From: Gammaproteobacteria bacterium
GTDB taxonomy: Bacteria > Pseudomonadota > Gammaproteobacteria > Pseudomonadales > Azotimanducaceae
Reading direction: 5' to 3'
Assembly (NCBI GenBank): GCA_028821125.1
Contig: JAPPHD010000134.1
Coordinates: 1-43,336, forward strand
Length of the DNA stretch: 43,336 bases
Shown here: piece by piece, positions 35,017 to 43,336 of the stretch
Numbering within the stretch: position 1 is the first letter of the stretch
How the letters are laid out: every line of letters starts with the position of its first letter
Translations under genes and position numbers: made by a program
Notes under the pieces: model-generated
What the model saw: only the letters and a program-made list of their open reading frames with translations
What the model was told of the DNA's origin: nothing
The model's database searches: none

Positions 35017-37713
35017 CTAGATAGTCGCCCCGAGGCTGAGGCTGCAGGTTATGCCGGGGCCGTAATTCTCATAGGGCAAGCCGCCCTGGGTCCACTCCAC
35101 TTCTTCGTTCAGGATGTTCTTCACCTTGAGTTCGAGTTCGAGGTGGGTGTCGAAGAAGAGGAAGGTGTAGCGCGCCAGGAAATCGAGCTGGCCGCGGGCT
35201 TCCTCGACGATGTTCGGGGCGTTTTCCGCGCCCACAAGAATGACGCGCTCGCCCGTGTAGCTGTAAGCCAGCGAGCCCTCAATGCCCGCGTTGTAGTTCG
35301 TGTAGGTGAGGATCAGGTTGCCGAGCATGTCCGACTGGCCGCTGATCTCGCGCTCGTTCTCGAACAGCCGGGCGATCCGCCGGGAGCCGGTCACGGGCAC
35401 GTCGCCCGGCGATTCGCCCTCGCCGAACAGGGTCACCTTCGAGTCGATCAGGGAGAAGTTTGCGTTCAGCGTGAAATGGTTCCAGGCCTCGCCCCAGCCG
35501 AACCACTCGTCGAGGGGCAGATCCTTGCGCAACTCGATTTCCGCCCCTTCGAGGGTGGCCTCTTCGCCGTTGAACCAGGTAAAGATGTCGTTCTGCGCCT
35601 GTACCTTGCCGATCTCGATGGGGTTGTCGAAATCCTTTCTGAATACACCCACCGAAAGGCTGTCGGCGGCGCCGAAATACCATTCGAGGCGGGCGTCGAA
35701 GTTGTCGAGCCTGGCCGGCTCCAGGAACACGTTGCCCCGGTACAGGTTCGAGTCTTCCGGGTTGCGGATGGTGGTGCCGGTGATCTCCAGCAGGCTCGGC
35801 CGGTTGACCGTCTTCGACCAGGCCAGGCGGAGCTGCAGGTCGTTGACGAACTCGAAGGTCAGGGACGCGGCGGGCAGGGTGTCCTTGTAGTCCTGGCTAA
35901 CCGCGTTGTCGGTGCCTTCCGCGGTGTTGCCGCCGAAGGCGTCGGCGAACAGGGTCGTATCCTCGTAGCGTAGCCCCACCGCCGCCCGGATGCGCGGCGT
36001 GAATTGGGCGTCCATTCCCCCGTAGAAGGAACTGGTTTCCTCGCCCGAGGTGGCGAACGGGAAGATGCCCGCAGCATTGGCGGCGCCTGCGGAGAAGTCG
36101 CGCGCATCGAGCCAGCCCTTGCTCCAGTTGTCGATGCCGAAAAGCTGTTCCGGCGTCATGAGCGCAACGTAGGGGGGCGCCTGCGGGGTCAGGTCGAAGC
36201 GGAAGAAGCGGTCGCGGCTTGCGCGTACCCGCTGATAGTCCGACCAGCCTGCCTTGATCTCCATTTCAACCGCGCCGAGCATCAGCGGCAGCGCGACGTC
36301 GACGCCGAACTCCTCGATTTCGTCGCGGAGCTTCGAGAACACCCGGTCGGGGGCCTGGAACACGTCGCGCAGGTCGCCGGCCGCCTGCCGGTTCGGCGTG
36401 ACCACTTCCTCGAGGCCGTCGGAGTTGTGGGCATAGGTGTAGGTGCGGGTATCGGGGGAATCCCGGGTGGCGGCGCCATCGATGGCCCGCCAGTTGACGG
36501 ACAACTGGTCGAAGGTGCCCACATCGAAATAGTGCCCGCCCTTGATCTGGGTGGAACGAATGTAGTTTTCCGTCCACTGCAGCCGGTAGCTCACCACCCG
36601 GGTGCCGGTGGTGACATCGTCCTCGCTGGACAAGCCCCGGAACTGCTGCGTCTCGTCGTCGGCCTGGCGGAGGATCACCTGGGAAATCCGGATGGAATGA
36701 TCGTTGTTGAACTCGATGCCCAGGTTGAGGAAGCCACTCCAGTTGATGGTCTGGCGCGTGGTGAACTGCCTGTAATCGACGGTCTGGGTACTGCCCCCGT
36801 CGATGCCCGTAAACTCGTAGCGTCGGTAGTCCTTGTCACGGTTGTTGTAGTCGTTGCTGTACTTGCCCGCCGCGAGCAGGCCGACCGAGGCGCCGTTGTT
36901 GAAGTCGTAGCGGTAACCCGCTTCCCCGTCGCCGGTGTAGTTGGGCTTCAGCCTGTCCTTCTCGCGGATGTGCCAGAAATTGTAGAAGCTGGCGCCGAGG
37001 CCGGCGCTCTCCGGCCAGCGCGTCGCCTCGAACTCTTCGCTGCCGATCGGCTTGACGTTGTCGGGGATGTTGCGGGTGCCGTCGTCGAATCCCCAGTTGT
37101 CGCGCCCGCCGCCGTGATAGGAGAGGCCGTCGCTGCCGGTGGTCTCGGAGTTGCCGCCGATCTGCACCTTGGCGGAAAGGTAGTTCTCCTCGGGAGTCGC
37201 CCTGGTGCGGATCATGACCACGCCGCCGCTGAAGTCGCCCGGATACTCCGGCGAGAAGGTCTTCTGCACCAGCAGGTTGCGCACGATGCTGTTGGGCACG
37301 ATGTCGAGCGGCACCGTCTTCTGGAACGGCACCGGGGAGGAGATGCGCGCGCCGTCCAGCAGGGTCGACGAATAGCGCTCGCCCAGCCCACGCACATAGA
37401 CGTACTTGCCGCTCACCAGGCTCAAGCCCGTCACCCGGGAAAGGGCATCACCAACGCTCGTATCGGCAAGCAGCGCCAGGTCCTCGGTGTCGAGGACATT
37501 GGATACTTCCGAGGTCGTGCGTTTCTCGTCCGGGATGAACCGGCCGATCACGACCAGCTCTTCGATTTCCTGCGGGGCCATGGCAACCGGGGCTACCGGC
37601 TCTTCGATTCCCGACTCCTCGGCAGCCAGGTTCCCCCAGCCCGTCAGCAGACCCAGCGCCAGCGTCGCCGCCGCGATGGTTGTCAATCTCCGATACATCA
37701 ATCTCCGATACAT
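35017..37713 (-). CDS. TonB-dependent outer-membrane receptor
   Basis: The 898-residue product has a signal peptide (LTTIAAATLALGLLTGWGNLAAEE) and the TonB-box-like segment IEELVVIGRF. The plug domain contains SVGDALSRVTGLSLVSGKYVYVRGLGERYSSTLLDG and PVPFQKTVPLDIVPNSIVRNLLVQKTFSPEYPGDFSGG, and a 22-strand-type barrel follows. The closing residues are SLSLGATI rather than the usual terminal aromatic. No FecA-type signalling extension is present. Substrate unknown. It lies 171 bases downstream of the large lipoprotein gene, and the two are likely an operon. A 15-base duplication at the start yields two in-frame MYRRL starts. Confidence 0.93.
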   Translation of the reverse strand: MYRRLMYRRLTTIAAATLALGLLTGWGNLAAEESGIEEPVAPVAMAPQEIEELVVIGRFIPDEKRTTSEVSNVLDTEDLALLADTSVGDALSRVTGLSLVSGKYVYVRGLGERYSSTLLDGARISSPVPFQKTVPLDIVPNSIVRNLLVQKTFSPEYPGDFSGGVVMIRTRATPEENYLSAKVQIGGNSETTGSDGLSYHGGGRDNWGFDDGTRNIPDNVKPIGSEEFEATRWPESAGLGASFYNFWHIREKDRLKPNYTGDGEAGYRYDFNNGASVGLLAAGKYSNDYNNRDKDYRRYEFTGIDGGSTQTVDYRQFTTRQTINWSGFLNLGIEFNNDHSIRISQVILRQADDETQQFRGLSSEDDVTTGTRVVSYRLQWTENYIRSTQIKGGHYFDVGTFDQLSVNWRAIDGAATRDSPDTRTYTYAHNSDGLEEVVTPNRQAAGDLRDVFQAPDRVFSKLRDEIEEFGVDVALPLMLGAVEMEIKAGWSDYQRVRASRDRFFRFDLTPQAPPYVALMTPEQLFGIDNWSKGWLDARDFSAGAANAAGIFPFATSGEETSSFYGGMDAQFTPRIRAAVGLRYEDTTLFADAFGGNTAEGTDNAVSQDYKDTLPAASLTFEFVNDLQLRLAWSKTVNRPSLLEITGTTIRNPEDSNLYRGNVFLEPARLDNFDARLEWYFGAADSLSVGVFRKDFDNPIEIGKVQAQNDIFTWFNGEEATLEGAEIELRKDLPLDEWFGWGEAWNHFTLNANFSLIDSKVTLFGEGESPGDVPVTGSRRIARLFENEREISGQSDMLGNLILTYTNYNAGIEGSLAYSYTGERVILVGAENAPNIVEEARGQLDFLARYTFLFFDTHLELELKVKNILNEEVEWTQGGLPYENYGPGITCSLSLGATI
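37684..37713 (-). repeat. 15-base tandem duplication at the receptor start codon
   Basis: CAATCTCCGATACAT occurs at 37684-37698 and 37699-37713 without mismatch. It duplicates the start codon and MYRRL, giving two in-frame initiation sites. This looks like a recent slippage event; only one copy sits at natural spacing from any ribosome site. Confidence 0.9.
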
Positions 37714-37884
37714 GCGCTAACCCGACATACGATCCATGACGAACGGCGAACATTGCCAGGCCCGCGCATCCGGCCTGACGACGTTCCCATGCCGTTGCCG
37801 ACGTGGCCATGCCCAGCCCGACAAGAGAACGGTGATCGGGAGCGAACCTGACTCATCTTGCAACCTTGTCCGCGACCAAGAGGT

Positions 37885-40713
37885 CTAGTTGTCCAATCCA
37901 ACCGTCCAACCGGACCCCCAGTTGACGATGTCGGAGCCGACGATCGAGCTGCCGGCATCGTCATCGAAATTCGCCGTCGGCAGCGGTACCGGGTTCGGCG
38001 TCGAGCCGTCTTCGGTCACGCTGGTGAAGCTGTCAAGGAACGATTGCACCGCTGCCGCGTCATCGCCCTCGTTGACCGTCGCACAGTCCAGCTTCACGCC
38101 GGAGAACCGGATGCGCGTGCCCGGCAGGTTCGCCGATTCACCCTGTACCCGCAGGCAGCCGGCTGAACCGGACACTACCGAGTTGTACAGGTGCAGGCCG
38201 GTGCCGCGCCGCAGCCGGATGGCCCGTTCGCCCGAATGGCCCAGCATGGTCATGTTGGCGATGCAGGGTTCGGAGATCGGGGTTGCCTGCTCGTCGCCCT
38301 CGCGGTTGTCCGCCTCGATCATGTTGTCGGCGGATACGGATTCCGGTTGCAGGATGTGCAGGTACTGGATGCTGCCGACCCAGCCGTCCGTCCAGTCGAG
38401 GCTGTCGTCCGCGTTGCCCACCAGCACCAGGTGACGGGCGTTGACCGTGCCACCGAAGAACTCGACGCCGTCATCGAGACTGTTGTAGACCTGTATGTAG
38501 TCCACGACCGTACCGTCCCCGACGCCCTGGAAGGCGATGCCGTTCAACTGGTTTTCCGGATCGACGTTCGAGCCCGCGAACTTCACCACCACGTAGCGCA
38601 GCGTACCGCTCGAGTCGTTGGGGTCGTCGCCGCCGAACAGGCCGGAATTGGCTTCGCCTTCCTTGGTGCACTCCGCCGTACCGCCCCGGGCGCCTTCCGG
38701 ACAGTCGTTGATCGGCGCGTTGCCGTTGATCACCAGCCCGCCCCAGAGACCCCGGGTGCGCACCGGGTTCGCAATGTCGCCGGTTACGTCGTCGACTGCG
38801 GTCATGGTGACCGGCGAGTACCGAATACCGTTCGCCTCGATGCGGGAACCCCTGGAGATGACCAGGAAGTCTTCCGCGTCGTCACCGATGATCGTCGTGC
38901 CCGGTTCGATGCCGAGTACCGCCGAATCACGGTTGTCGCCGCCGATGGTGACCTTGCCGTCCAGAATGTAGTAGTTGGAGCGGGTCAACGTCATGTCGTT
39001 CGTGACCGTGCCCGTCATGCGGCAGGTGCGCCGGCCGCCGACCCACATGTCCGCGTCGAGCCGTGTGGTGCCGTCGGGACATTCGAAATCCGCTGCCGTG
39101 TGCAGCGCGGCGGAGTCCTTGTTGCCGCCGTGCATGGTGACCTTACCCTCCGTTTCGCTGAGGTTGTTGCCGGTGGGCGGCACATCGCCGGTCTTCGTGC
39201 CGTCCGGTTGGCCAGACCGCATGCCGCCCGGGTCACGGGTGGACGCGGAAGCACCCTGCGCGCTGCCGAACTCCGGCTGCATGGCATGGCTGACCGAGCC
39301 GGCGACCGTCCAGCCGGCCGACCAGTCCTCGGCGCCGAACGCGCCGATGAAGTCGGTGTTGTCGAAGAACGTGTCGCCGATGCTCACCGGGTTCACCGCA
39401 TCGCCGTCGGCCGATACGTTGGTGGCGCCGCCCAGATACGCCGCCACGGCTCCGTCGCTGTCGCCCTGGTGCGTTTCGGCGCAGGCGAAACTGACCCCTT
39501 CGATGGTGAGGACGGTGCCGAGAAGATTGCGGCTCGAGCCGTCCACGCGGATACAGGTGGCCGAGCCGTCGATGAAACTGTTGCGCAGCGCCAGGCCCGT
39601 GCCCCGCCTGAGCCGCAGGGCGTTCTCGTCCCGATTGCCGTGCACCGACATGTTGGCAATGGTGGGGTTCGACCGGGGGGTGGCCCCTTCGTCGCCTTCG
39701 CGGTTGTCGGCCTCGATGGCATTGTCCGCCGAGTCGGTCTGCTCGATATACAGATACTGGATGCGGCCGGTCCAGCCGTCCGTCCAGTCCAGCGAATCGT
39801 CGGCGTTGCCGGTGAGCACCACGTGCCTGGCGTTGACGGTGCCGCCGAAGAACTCCACGCCGTCATCGAGGTTGTTGTGCACCTGTACGTAGTCGACCAC
39901 GGTGGCATCGCCGACCGCCTGGAAGGCAATGCCGTTCAGCTGGTTCTCGGGGTCTACATTGGAACCGGCGAACCGCACGCTCACGTACTTGAGCACGCCC
40001 GAGTCGTCGTTCGGGTCGGAACCCCCGAACAGCCCGGAATTGGCTTCGCCTTCCTTGGTGCAGTCGTCCGTGCCGCCGTCGGCGCCTTCCGGGCAGTCGT
40101 TGATGGGCGCGTAACCGTTGATGACCAGGCCGCCCCAGAGGCCACGGTCGTTGTCTTCCGCATCGCCGTCCACCTCGGCCCCGGCGGTGAACAGGATCGG
40201 CCGGTCGAGGCCGCCGTCTTCGCCGGAACCGTCGGCCATCAGCCTGCAGCCCCGTTCGATGACCAGGAAGTCTTCACTGCCGCTGCCGGCCAGAACCGCG
40301 CCCGGCGCCATGTCCAGTTTGCAGCCGCCGCTGTTCGGGGGGGTGACTCGCAAGGCGCCGCCGGAAATCTCGAAGATGACGTCGTTGCCGAGCAGCAGGC
40401 CGGTGGGATCGAGCCTGCCGTCGGCCAGCCCGGAAACATCGATGGTGTAGATCGGCCTGTTTTCGAACGCTGCCGATGCCGTCGATCCGGAATCGGCGAT
40501 GACGGACCGGAGGTTTTCGGGAATGACGCTGGCCGTCGCCGTACCGTCGACCGGCGGGTCCGTTTCGGGTTCCGGATCCGGCGGCGGGTCCGGCTCCACC
40601 TCCTGGATTGTCACGACCGACCCCGGCGATGCATTCTCGGACGAGCCGCCGCAGGCAACAAGGAACAACGCGCCGAGCGCCAGCGCGCCCATCCTCGGCA
40701 ACTGCAGGTTCAT
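37885..40713 (-). CDS. Large surface/periplasmic lipoprotein with two homologous halves
   Basis: Start ATG 40713 gives 942 residues with a lipoprotein signal (LALGALFLVACGGSS) and an acidic Pro-rich spacer. Two homologous halves follow at about residues 123-471 and 587-935. Each has an SEDFLVI-type strand, GLWGGLVINGxAPINDCPEG, CTKEGEANSGLFGG, LDDGVEFFGGTVNARH, NADDSLDWTDGW and a closing GWTV. The Gly/Asn/Asp-rich pattern suggests a right-handed beta-helix with metal-binding loops. Related proteins, as I recall, sit beside TonB receptors in marine gammaproteobacteria and Bacteroidetes. A role capturing a substrate for the receptor is inference. The frame extends upstream into non-coding DNA. 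Confidence 0.85.
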   Translation of the reverse strand: MNLQLPRMGALALGALFLVACGGSSENASPGSVVTIQEVEPDPPPDPEPETDPPVDGTATASVIPENLRSVIADSGSTASAAFENRPIYTIDVSGLADGRLDPTGLLLGNDVIFEISGGALRVTPPNSGGCKLDMAPGAVLAGSGSEDFLVIERGCRLMADGSGEDGGLDRPILFTAGAEVDGDAEDNDRGLWGGLVINGYAPINDCPEGADGGTDDCTKEGEANSGLFGGSDPNDDSGVLKYVSVRFAGSNVDPENQLNGIAFQAVGDATVVDYVQVHNNLDDGVEFFGGTVNARHVVLTGNADDSLDWTDGWTGRIQYLYIEQTDSADNAIEADNREGDEGATPRSNPTIANMSVHGNRDENALRLRRGTGLALRNSFIDGSATCIRVDGSSRNLLGTVLTIEGVSFACAETHQGDSDGAVAAYLGGATNVSADGDAVNPVSIGDTFFDNTDFIGAFGAEDWSAGWTVAGSVSHAMQPEFGSAQGASASTRDPGGMRSGQPDGTKTGDVPPTGNNLSETEGKVTMHGGNKDSAALHTAADFECPDGTTRLDADMWVGGRRTCRMTGTVTNDMTLTRSNYYILDGKVTIGGDNRDSAVLGIEPGTTIIGDDAEDFLVISRGSRIEANGIRYSPVTMTAVDDVTGDIANPVRTRGLWGGLVINGNAPINDCPEGARGGTAECTKEGEANSGLFGGDDPNDSSGTLRYVVVKFAGSNVDPENQLNGIAFQGVGDGTVVDYIQVYNSLDDGVEFFGGTVNARHLVLVGNADDSLDWTDGWVGSIQYLHILQPESVSADNMIEADNREGDEQATPISEPCIANMTMLGHSGERAIRLRRGTGLHLYNSVVSGSAGCLRVQGESANLPGTRIRFSGVKLDCATVNEGDDAAAVQSFLDSFTSVTEDGSTPNPVPLPTANFDDDAGSSIVGSDIVNWGSGWTVGLDN
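37900..40345 (-). repeat. Intragenic duplication in the large lipoprotein gene
   Basis: Matching blocks lie a constant 1392 bases (464 codons) apart, for example at 40263 and 38871, and at 39833 and 38441. The constant offset means no insertions or deletions separate the two copies over most of their length. DNA similarity is high in the core and lower at the ends. Confidence 0.85.
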
Positions 40714-41114
40714 GAAGTCCGTCGGAAATTGTTGGGGTAAAGCACGAATCCTCGAGACGCGACGCGCGTTTCGCAGACGCAAGGTAGTGGGGCCATGTGA
40801 CAAATCCGTGTCAGATTTGTGACCAGTCCGAGACAGACTCCCCCGCCCATTGCGAGCGCGGGCCATGGCATTCGACCGAGGTTCAATGGGCACGAATACA
40901 CACGCGACGCCGGCAAACTTCCGCGCGCCGCCCTGGTGGCTGCGTGTCCGGCGGCTACGGCCGCAGAGAAGGCCGACGGTCGAGGAGATGCCGGGATCGG
41001 CCCGGGAGTGAATGGAGAAAGATCAGGTTCTTTGCTTGCATGCCCAAAAGAACATAGGTACATTCTTCCGTAGGAATTAAAAGCCTATAACTTTCTGGCG
41101 AAAAGGAGGCTGAA
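40714..41114. other. Divergent promoter region
   Basis: About 400 bases between the minus-strand lipoprotein and the plus-strand small lipoprotein. It contains the Pho-box-like repeats (40797-40823) with a -10-like hexamer, and near the right gene an inverted repeat GTTCTTT 41027-41033/AAAGAAC 41047-41053. No gene was found; the open frames at 40797-41073 are shadows without ribosome sites. Confidence 0.6.
40781..40823 (-). promoter_or_regulatory. Pho-box-like triple repeat with -10 element
   Basis: On the minus strand GTCAC, GACAC and GTCAC occur at 40819-40823, 40808-40812 and 40797-40801, exactly 11 bases apart, with AT-rich spacers (AAAT, GATT). The E. coli Pho box has GTCAT-type half-sites at 11-base period. 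A TACCTT hexamer at 40781-40786 begins 10 bases beyond the last half-site, the distance usual for PhoB-activated promoters without a -35. The start codon of the lipoprotein is 68 bases further on. Confidence 0.5.
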
Positions 41115-41384
41115 ATGAACCAGCAGAATTTTCATAACCTGCTGATACTAATTCCGTTTTCGCTCCTGTTCGCAGCCTGTGCCAGCAACGGCATCGACCA
41201 TCCCACCCACTTCTGGCAGGAAACCCACGCCAAAACCGAGCGCGAGTACCGTATCGACAACGACGCCTGTCACGAGCAATTCGGCGTCGAAGAAAGTACG
41301 CAAATGCGCGCCGAGTCCCCCTCATTCGAGGCGTACCGAAACTGCATGGTCGAAAAGGGCTACGTACTGCAAAGCTATCTCTGA
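41115..41384 (+). CDS. Small lipoprotein (89 aa)
   Basis: Excellent ribosome site (AAGGAGG, 6 bases before ATG). The signal peptide ends LLFAACASN, a good lipobox with Cys22. The mature part is short and polar, with two further cysteines (DACHEQF and YRNCMVEKGY) that probably pair. The C-terminal motif RNCMVEKGYVLQ resembles a widespread type of small proteobacterial lipoprotein with a C-M-x-x-KGY ending. Function unknown. It stands alone upstream of aceK. Confidence 0.8.
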   Translation: MNQQNFHNLLILIPFSLLFAACASNGIDHPTHFWQETHAKTEREYRIDNDACHEQFGVEESTQMRAESPSFEAYRNCMVEKGYVLQSYL

Positions 41385-41560
41385 GTTCACCCCGGTCTGG
41401 CGACTGCGGCCAGACTCCGAATCCAACCCCGGCTATCGGAGTTGCCAGCCCGCTCAGCCCTGAACTATGGTTCCCGGGCACCGACAGACGCACGAGGGAA
41501 ATGCAGCGTTCGCCCTTTTCAGGCGCTACCGGACTTCCGGACCGGACACCGGCCTGAGCG

Positions 41561-43330
41561 ATGGATGCGGCAGGCGCCGCCCAGGCGATTCTCGATCACT
41601 TCAGAGCGTACCGCCGCGCGTTCGAATCCGTCACCGCCGCGGCCGGACAGCGGTTTCTGTCGGCGGACTGGCGCGGCGTACAGGACGCGAGCGCCCGGCG
41701 GCTCGATCTCTACAACGTCCACATCGAAGCGGCGGTGGCACGGATCGCCGGCGAACCATCCGGTACCGCCGCTTTCCCGTCCGGATTCTGGCTCGAAGCC
41801 AAAGAGCGCTACCGCAAGCTGATCGCCCACCGGCCGGACGGCGACCTCGCCGAAACCGCCTACAACTCCGTGTACCGGCGCGCCATCGACCCCGACTTTC
41901 CGGTGGACGACGACCTGTTCGTCCATTCCTCCTTCCAGCGGGCCCCGCCCCCGTCGGTGGACCCGGTTTTCACGACCTACCCCACCGCGGGCGGCGTGGC
42001 CTCCATGTTGCGTCGAATGCTCGACGAACAGGTGGGCGAGCTGAACTGGCAGGACCTCGACCGCGATCTCGCCAACATCCTGACTTCCCTCGCCGAAGCC
42101 GGCCTCGACCGCCAGGGCGCGCCGAGCCTGGAGGTGGATGTGGTCAATTCCCTCTTCTACCGCAACAAGGGCGCCTACATCGTCGGCCGCCTGCGCTTTG
42201 GCGAGCGGGTCCGGCCCTTCTCCCTGCCGCTTTCCCTCGACGCGGAGCGCAAGGCATACATCGATACACTGATTTGCGACGAAGACGAACTGTCCATCGT
42301 ATTCAGCTTCACGCGGGCCTACTTCATGGTCGGCTCGTCCTACCCCTTCGGGCTCGTGGAGTTCCTGCACAGCCTGCTGCCGAACAAGAAACGGTCCGAG
42401 ATCTACGCCTCGATCGGTGAGCACCGGCACGGCAAGACCGAGTTCTACCGCGATTTCCTGCGCCATCTCGACCGATCCGACGACTACTTCGAGGTCGCGC
42501 CCGGAATCAAGGGAACGGTGATGACCGTCTTCACGCTGCCGTCCTACCAGACGGTGTTCAAGGTCATCAAGGACCGGTTCGCCCCCCAGAAGTACGTCAC
42601 CGCCAACGACGTGAGGAACAAGTACTACATGGTGAAGAGCCATGACCGGGTGGGCCGGATGGCGGACACCCAGGAATTCGAGAACTTCTCCCTGCCCCGC
42701 GAGCGGCTGGCGCCGGGTCTCCTCGACGAACTGCGCGCGGTGGCGGCCGGATCCGTCGCCGTGGACGAAGAGGTGGTGCGCATCGAGCACCTGTACACGG
42801 AGCGTTCCATGACACCGCTGAATCTCTACGTCGGCAGCGCGAGAGGGGCGGCGCTGACCGATGCGCTGGACGAATACGGCAACGCCATCAAGCAACTCGC
42901 CGCCGCCAATATCTTCCCCGGCGACATGCTCCTGAAGAACTTCGGCGTCACCCGCCACGGACGGGTCGTGTTCTACGACTACGACGAGATCTGCTACCTG
43001 ACCGACGTGAACTTCCGGGCGATTCCCGAAGCCACCAACATGGAGGACGAGATGTCCGCCGACCCCTGGTATTCGGTGGCGCCGAACGACGTGTTCCCCG
43101 AGGAGTTCCGCCGCTTCCTGTTCGGGCGCGCGGAGACCAAGCGCCTGTTCGAAAAGATGCACGGCGACCTGTTCGACCCGGAGTACTGGCGCGACCTGCA
43201 GCGCGCCATTCGCGACGGCCAGGTGATCGACGTGTTTCCCTATCGGCGCAGGAAGCGATTCTCGGCGCGCGACGCGGCGAGCCTAGCCCGACTTCCGCAA
43301 CTCAGCGTCGAAACGGTTGCAAGTCATTGA
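41561..43330 (+). CDS. aceK: Isocitrate dehydrogenase kinase/phosphatase
   Basis: The single bifunctional enzyme that inactivates isocitrate dehydrogenase by phosphorylation and reactivates it, steering carbon into the glyoxylate shunt. The 589-residue length is typical. Visible features are the N-terminal regulatory part with AETAYNSVYRR, the ATP-binding APGIKGTVMTVF with FKVIKDRF, and the catalytic portion with IFPGDMLLKNFGVTRHGRVVFYDYDEICYLTD, which carries the Asp residues. The C-terminal FPYRRRKRF is also conserved. aceA and aceB are not adjacent, so it stands alone here. The start lacks a strong ribosome site. Confidence 0.96.
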   Translation: MDAAGAAQAILDHFRAYRRAFESVTAAAGQRFLSADWRGVQDASARRLDLYNVHIEAAVARIAGEPSGTAAFPSGFWLEAKERYRKLIAHRPDGDLAETAYNSVYRRAIDPDFPVDDDLFVHSSFQRAPPPSVDPVFTTYPTAGGVASMLRRMLDEQVGELNWQDLDRDLANILTSLAEAGLDRQGAPSLEVDVVNSLFYRNKGAYIVGRLRFGERVRPFSLPLSLDAERKAYIDTLICDEDELSIVFSFTRAYFMVGSSYPFGLVEFLHSLLPNKKRSEIYASIGEHRHGKTEFYRDFLRHLDRSDDYFEVAPGIKGTVMTVFTLPSYQTVFKVIKDRFAPQKYVTANDVRNKYYMVKSHDRVGRMADTQEFENFSLPRERLAPGLLDELRAVAAGSVAVDEEVVRIEHLYTERSMTPLNLYVGSARGAALTDALDEYGNAIKQLAAANIFPGDMLLKNFGVTRHGRVVFYDYDEICYLTDVNFRAIPEATNMEDEMSADPWYSVAPNDVFPEEFRRFLFGRAETKRLFEKMHGDLFDPEYWRDLQRAIRDGQVIDVFPYRRRKRFSARDAASLARLPQLSVETVASH

Positions 43331-43336
43331 TTTTAG

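Noticed and set aside
36004-37851. Plus-strand open frame of 615 codons
   Set aside because: Shadow of the TonB-dependent receptor, whose plug motifs are unmistakable.
38191-40740. Plus-strand open frame of 849 codons
   Set aside because: Mirror of the duplicated lipoprotein gene; its Val/Arg/Gly-rich product reflects the GC third positions of the true gene.
41519-43162. Minus-strand open frame of 547 codons
   Set aside because: Shadow of aceK.

Overview
The window is high-GC DNA with strong GC preference at third codon positions. Its gene content points to a gammaproteobacterium, probably a free-living, marine-type heterotroph. The markers are aceK, mpl, a DUF2333 protein, the aroQ-accB and purH-purD neighbourhood, dinG, and a TonB-dependent receptor paired with a large lipoprotein. 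The acyl-CoA dehydrogenase, luciferase-like (LLM) oxidoreductase, MBL-fold hydrolase and GPH-type symporter fit that picture. I cannot name the species. No rRNA, tRNA, insertion sequence, integrase or CRISPR array was recognised.

Layout. (1) 1-2.3 kb is accessory-looking: a cysteine-rich gene cut by the left edge, a hairpin-rich stretch without a gene, an unrecognised two-gene membrane unit, and an AT-rich gap with an inverted repeat. (2) 2.3-11.9 kb is one long minus-strand block. In transcription order it holds a stand-alone DsbD alpha domain, aroQ, accB, a zinc-ribbon membrane protein, purH, purD, a cNMP-binding protein, dinG, a Tda10/glycerate-kinase-like P-loop kinase and a glycine-zipper envelope protein. 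It looks like the familiar gammaproteobacterial dsbD-aroQ-accB-accC-prmA-(zinc ribbon/DUF3426)-fis-purH-purD order with accC, prmA and fis missing and two members shortened. (3) 12-14.3 kb: a TPR-like lipoprotein, a DUF2333 protein and a membrane-anchored coiled-coil protein with internal repeats. (4) 14.6-17.9 kb: a membrane proton/sodium-pumping pyrophosphatase (hppA) convergent with a PPi-dependent phosphofructokinase, a pyrophosphate-economy module. (5) 18.1-23.9 kb: GPH symporter, mpl, a small membrane protein, an acyl-CoA dehydrogenase and ComF. (6) 24-26.5 kb: modABC for molybdate uptake. (7) 26.5-29.8 kb: acyltransferase, MBL-fold hydrolase, LLM oxidoreductase.

(8) 29.9-32.3 kb is a compact three-gene operon of foreign-looking composition: a TIGR04255-type protein, a helix-turn-helix protein and an unrecognised protein with an SQTCDIV motif. 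The first two genes overlap by ATGA, the third follows after 11 bases, and a tandem direct repeat lies just upstream as a possible operator. This is the best candidate in the window for an undescribed system. (9) 32.4-34.8 kb: an SRPBCC protein, a short-chain dehydrogenase and a phd-doc toxin-antitoxin pair with a four-copy heptamer repeat upstream. (10) 35-40.9 kb: a lipoprotein built from two homologous halves, followed by a TonB-dependent receptor. Upstream of the lipoprotein are three half-sites at exact 11-base spacing that resemble a Pho box, with a -10-like hexamer at the right distance, so phosphate control is a testable idea. (11) 41.1-43.3 kb: a small lipoprotein and aceK.

Biosynthetic genes (purHD, aroQ, accB), energy coupling through pyrophosphate (hppA, PPi-PFK), glyoxylate-shunt control (aceK), cell-wall recycling (mpl) and molybdenum supply (modABC) form the core. 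The 1-2 kb, 29.9-32.3 kb and 34.1-34.9 kb segments are the accessory insertions.
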